A DNA stretch of 6,954 bases from Gammaproteobacteria bacterium. Its GTDB lineage: Bacteria > Pseudomonadota > Gammaproteobacteria > GCA-001735895. The DNA lies in assembly GCA_029288195.1 (NCBI GenBank), contig JARFPR010000073.1, positions 1-6,954 on the forward strand, written 5' to 3'. Made by a program: the position numbers and the translations under genes. How positions within the stretch are numbered: position 1 is the first letter of the stretch; each line of letters begins with the position of its first letter. The notes below the pieces were generated by a model that had not been told where the DNA came from, ran no database searches, and saw nothing but the letters and a program-made list of their open reading frames with translations. Below, one piece after another: positions 6,274-6,954 of this stretch.

Positions 6274-6786
6274 TTACTGATATCGCCGAATGATCAGTTC
6301 ATTGCCTCTTTGTACCAGTTCGAAATGTTTCAATACGTTCATTCCGAGTAGAATTTCGTCGACGCCCATGCCTGGAATAATACTGGCATTGACGTCGTAA
6401 AGTTCAATGTCTCCAATTGAGAGTTGATCGAGCCGGGTCAGGTACGCGGTAGTGAGTCCGTTTGCCGTCGATACCGAGGTTGCAGGACCCGCTTTCAATC
6501 CCAGTTCCTGCTGCAGTTCTCCAGGTATTGCCGTAATCGTGGCACCGGTATCTACCAGGAAGGTTACCTTGAGGCGGTTAATCTCGCCGTCAAACTTGTA
6601 GTGACCATTGCGATTGCGTATCAGCACCACTTCCTGGAAGTCAGTTGTTTGCAGGGTTGAAATTGACTGGTTAGGATTGCTTTGCCGATCAAGAATTTTA
6701 GAAAAAACGAGCGCCAGCAGTAAAAATCCAAGAATCCACGCTGCGGCAGTGAACATCATGCCGAGTTTTTTAGTAGAATGGGGCAT
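6274..6786 (-). CDS. Membrane-anchored clan AA (retropepsin-like) aspartic protease, TIGR02281 type
   Basis: The 170-residue protein has one N-terminal membrane segment (about residues 11-29) and then a single retropepsin-like domain. The catalytic motif is LVDTGAT with Asp79. The second hallmark is ILLGMNVLKHFEL (about 145-157), the conserved region that follows the barrel in this family. One Asp-Thr-Gly per chain means an active enzyme would have to dimerise. The domain probably faces the periplasm; the substrate is unknown. The ATG at 6786 is preferred because residues 5-40 (TKKLGMMF..., ending RQSNPNQ) match the family's usual N-terminus. An in-frame TTG at 6822 would add 12 residues, and neither start has a clear Shine-Dalgarno. 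It is divergent from aroC (51 nt) and lies 142 nt upstream of the bufferin precursor on the same strand, with no evident functional link to either. Confidence 0.87.
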   Translation of the reverse strand: MPHSTKKLGMMFTAAAWILGFLLLALVFSKILDRQSNPNQSISTLQTTDFQEVVLIRNRNGHYKFDGEINRLKVTFLVDTGATITAIPGELQQELGLKAGPATSVSTANGLTTAYLTRLDQLSIGDIELYDVNASIIPGMGVDEILLGMNVLKHFELVQRGNELIIRRYQ

Positions 6787-6837
6787 TGCACTATAACTTA
6801 GTGTCAATTCCTTGAAATTCAATATAGGGCGGGTTCA
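6787..6837. promoter_or_regulatory. Short divergent spacer between protease gene and aroC with small palindromes
   Basis: Only 51 nt separate the two divergent starts, so their promoters must overlap each other or the coding ends. The spacer holds two small dyads: CACTA-TAACT-TAGTG (6789-6803) and TTGAA-A-TTCAA (6812-6822). A TATAAC at 6794 on the plus strand could be a -10 for aroC, with only a poor -35 (TTTAGT-like) 17 nt upstream. A role as operator or promoter is a guess. Confidence 0.3.
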
Positions 6838-6954
6838 ATGTCGGGAAACAGTTTCGGCAAATCATTTGTAGTGACATCGTTTGGTGAAAGCCACGGCACT
6901 GCTATCGGCTGTATCGTAGACGGCTGCCCGCCCGGACTTGCACTCGAGGAATCT
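6838..6954 (+). CDS. aroC: Chorismate synthase, N-terminal 39 codons; 3' part beyond right edge
   Basis: Chorismate synthase converts 5-enolpyruvylshikimate-3-phosphate to chorismate, the last step of the shikimate pathway, with reduced FMN as cofactor in the cytoplasm. The visible N-terminus starts MSGNSFGKSFVVTSFGESHG. It contains the family signature GESHGTAIGCIVDGCP (residues 16-31), including the conserved FMN-site His19, then PGLALEES at the edge. Full-length proteins are about 360 residues, so about a tenth is seen. The ATG at 6838 is preceded by a purine-rich AGGGCGGG (6826-6833) at about 4 nt. It is the only plus-strand gene in the window and is divergent from the protease gene. Identification is secure from the signature; it is truncated only by the window. 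Confidence 0.96.
   Translation, partial: MSGNSFGKSFVVTSFGESHGTAIGCIVDGCPPGLALEES

Overview
The window reads as a piece of a gammaproteobacterial chromosome of moderate GC. SdaA, GcvP and AroC all have proteobacterial character, and the small retropepsin-like membrane protein is a family common in proteobacteria. The genus cannot be told from this sequence. Coding density is high. Every gene is on the minus strand except aroC at the right edge, so the minus-strand genes are transcribed from right to left.

Right end (6274-6954): the first 39 codons of chorismate synthase (aroC, plus strand) diverge from a membrane-anchored single-domain aspartic protease (6786-6274). The spacer between them is only about 51 nt.

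Centre (4153-6220): this is the most interesting part, a compact three-gene locus of the bufferin type. It consists of a secreted Cys-rich precursor peptide (6131-5880, BufA2-like), an MNIO/DUF692 multinuclear iron maturase (5780-4941, BufB-like) and a DUF2063 partner protein (4938-4153, BufC-like). Related systems make ribosomally produced, post-translationally modified copper-binding peptides in which the MNIO enzyme oxidises cysteines. A sigma-E/ECF-like promoter (6191-6218) lies ahead of the precursor. A near-perfect intrinsic terminator (5827-5860) lies between precursor and maturase, which would give much precursor and little enzyme.

Left part (1-4044): gcvP (complete glycine decarboxylase P-protein, 960 aa) is followed by sdaA (iron-sulfur L-serine dehydratase, cut by the left edge). 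Together with GlyA and the other Gcv proteins encoded elsewhere, these form a glycine to serine to pyruvate route. No intrinsic terminator is visible between the bufferin maturation genes and gcvP, so read-through from the metal-stress locus into glycine catabolism is possible but unproven.

No tRNA, rRNA, CRISPR array, insertion sequence, attachment site or broken gene was seen. No stretch longer than about 150 nt lacks a gene.
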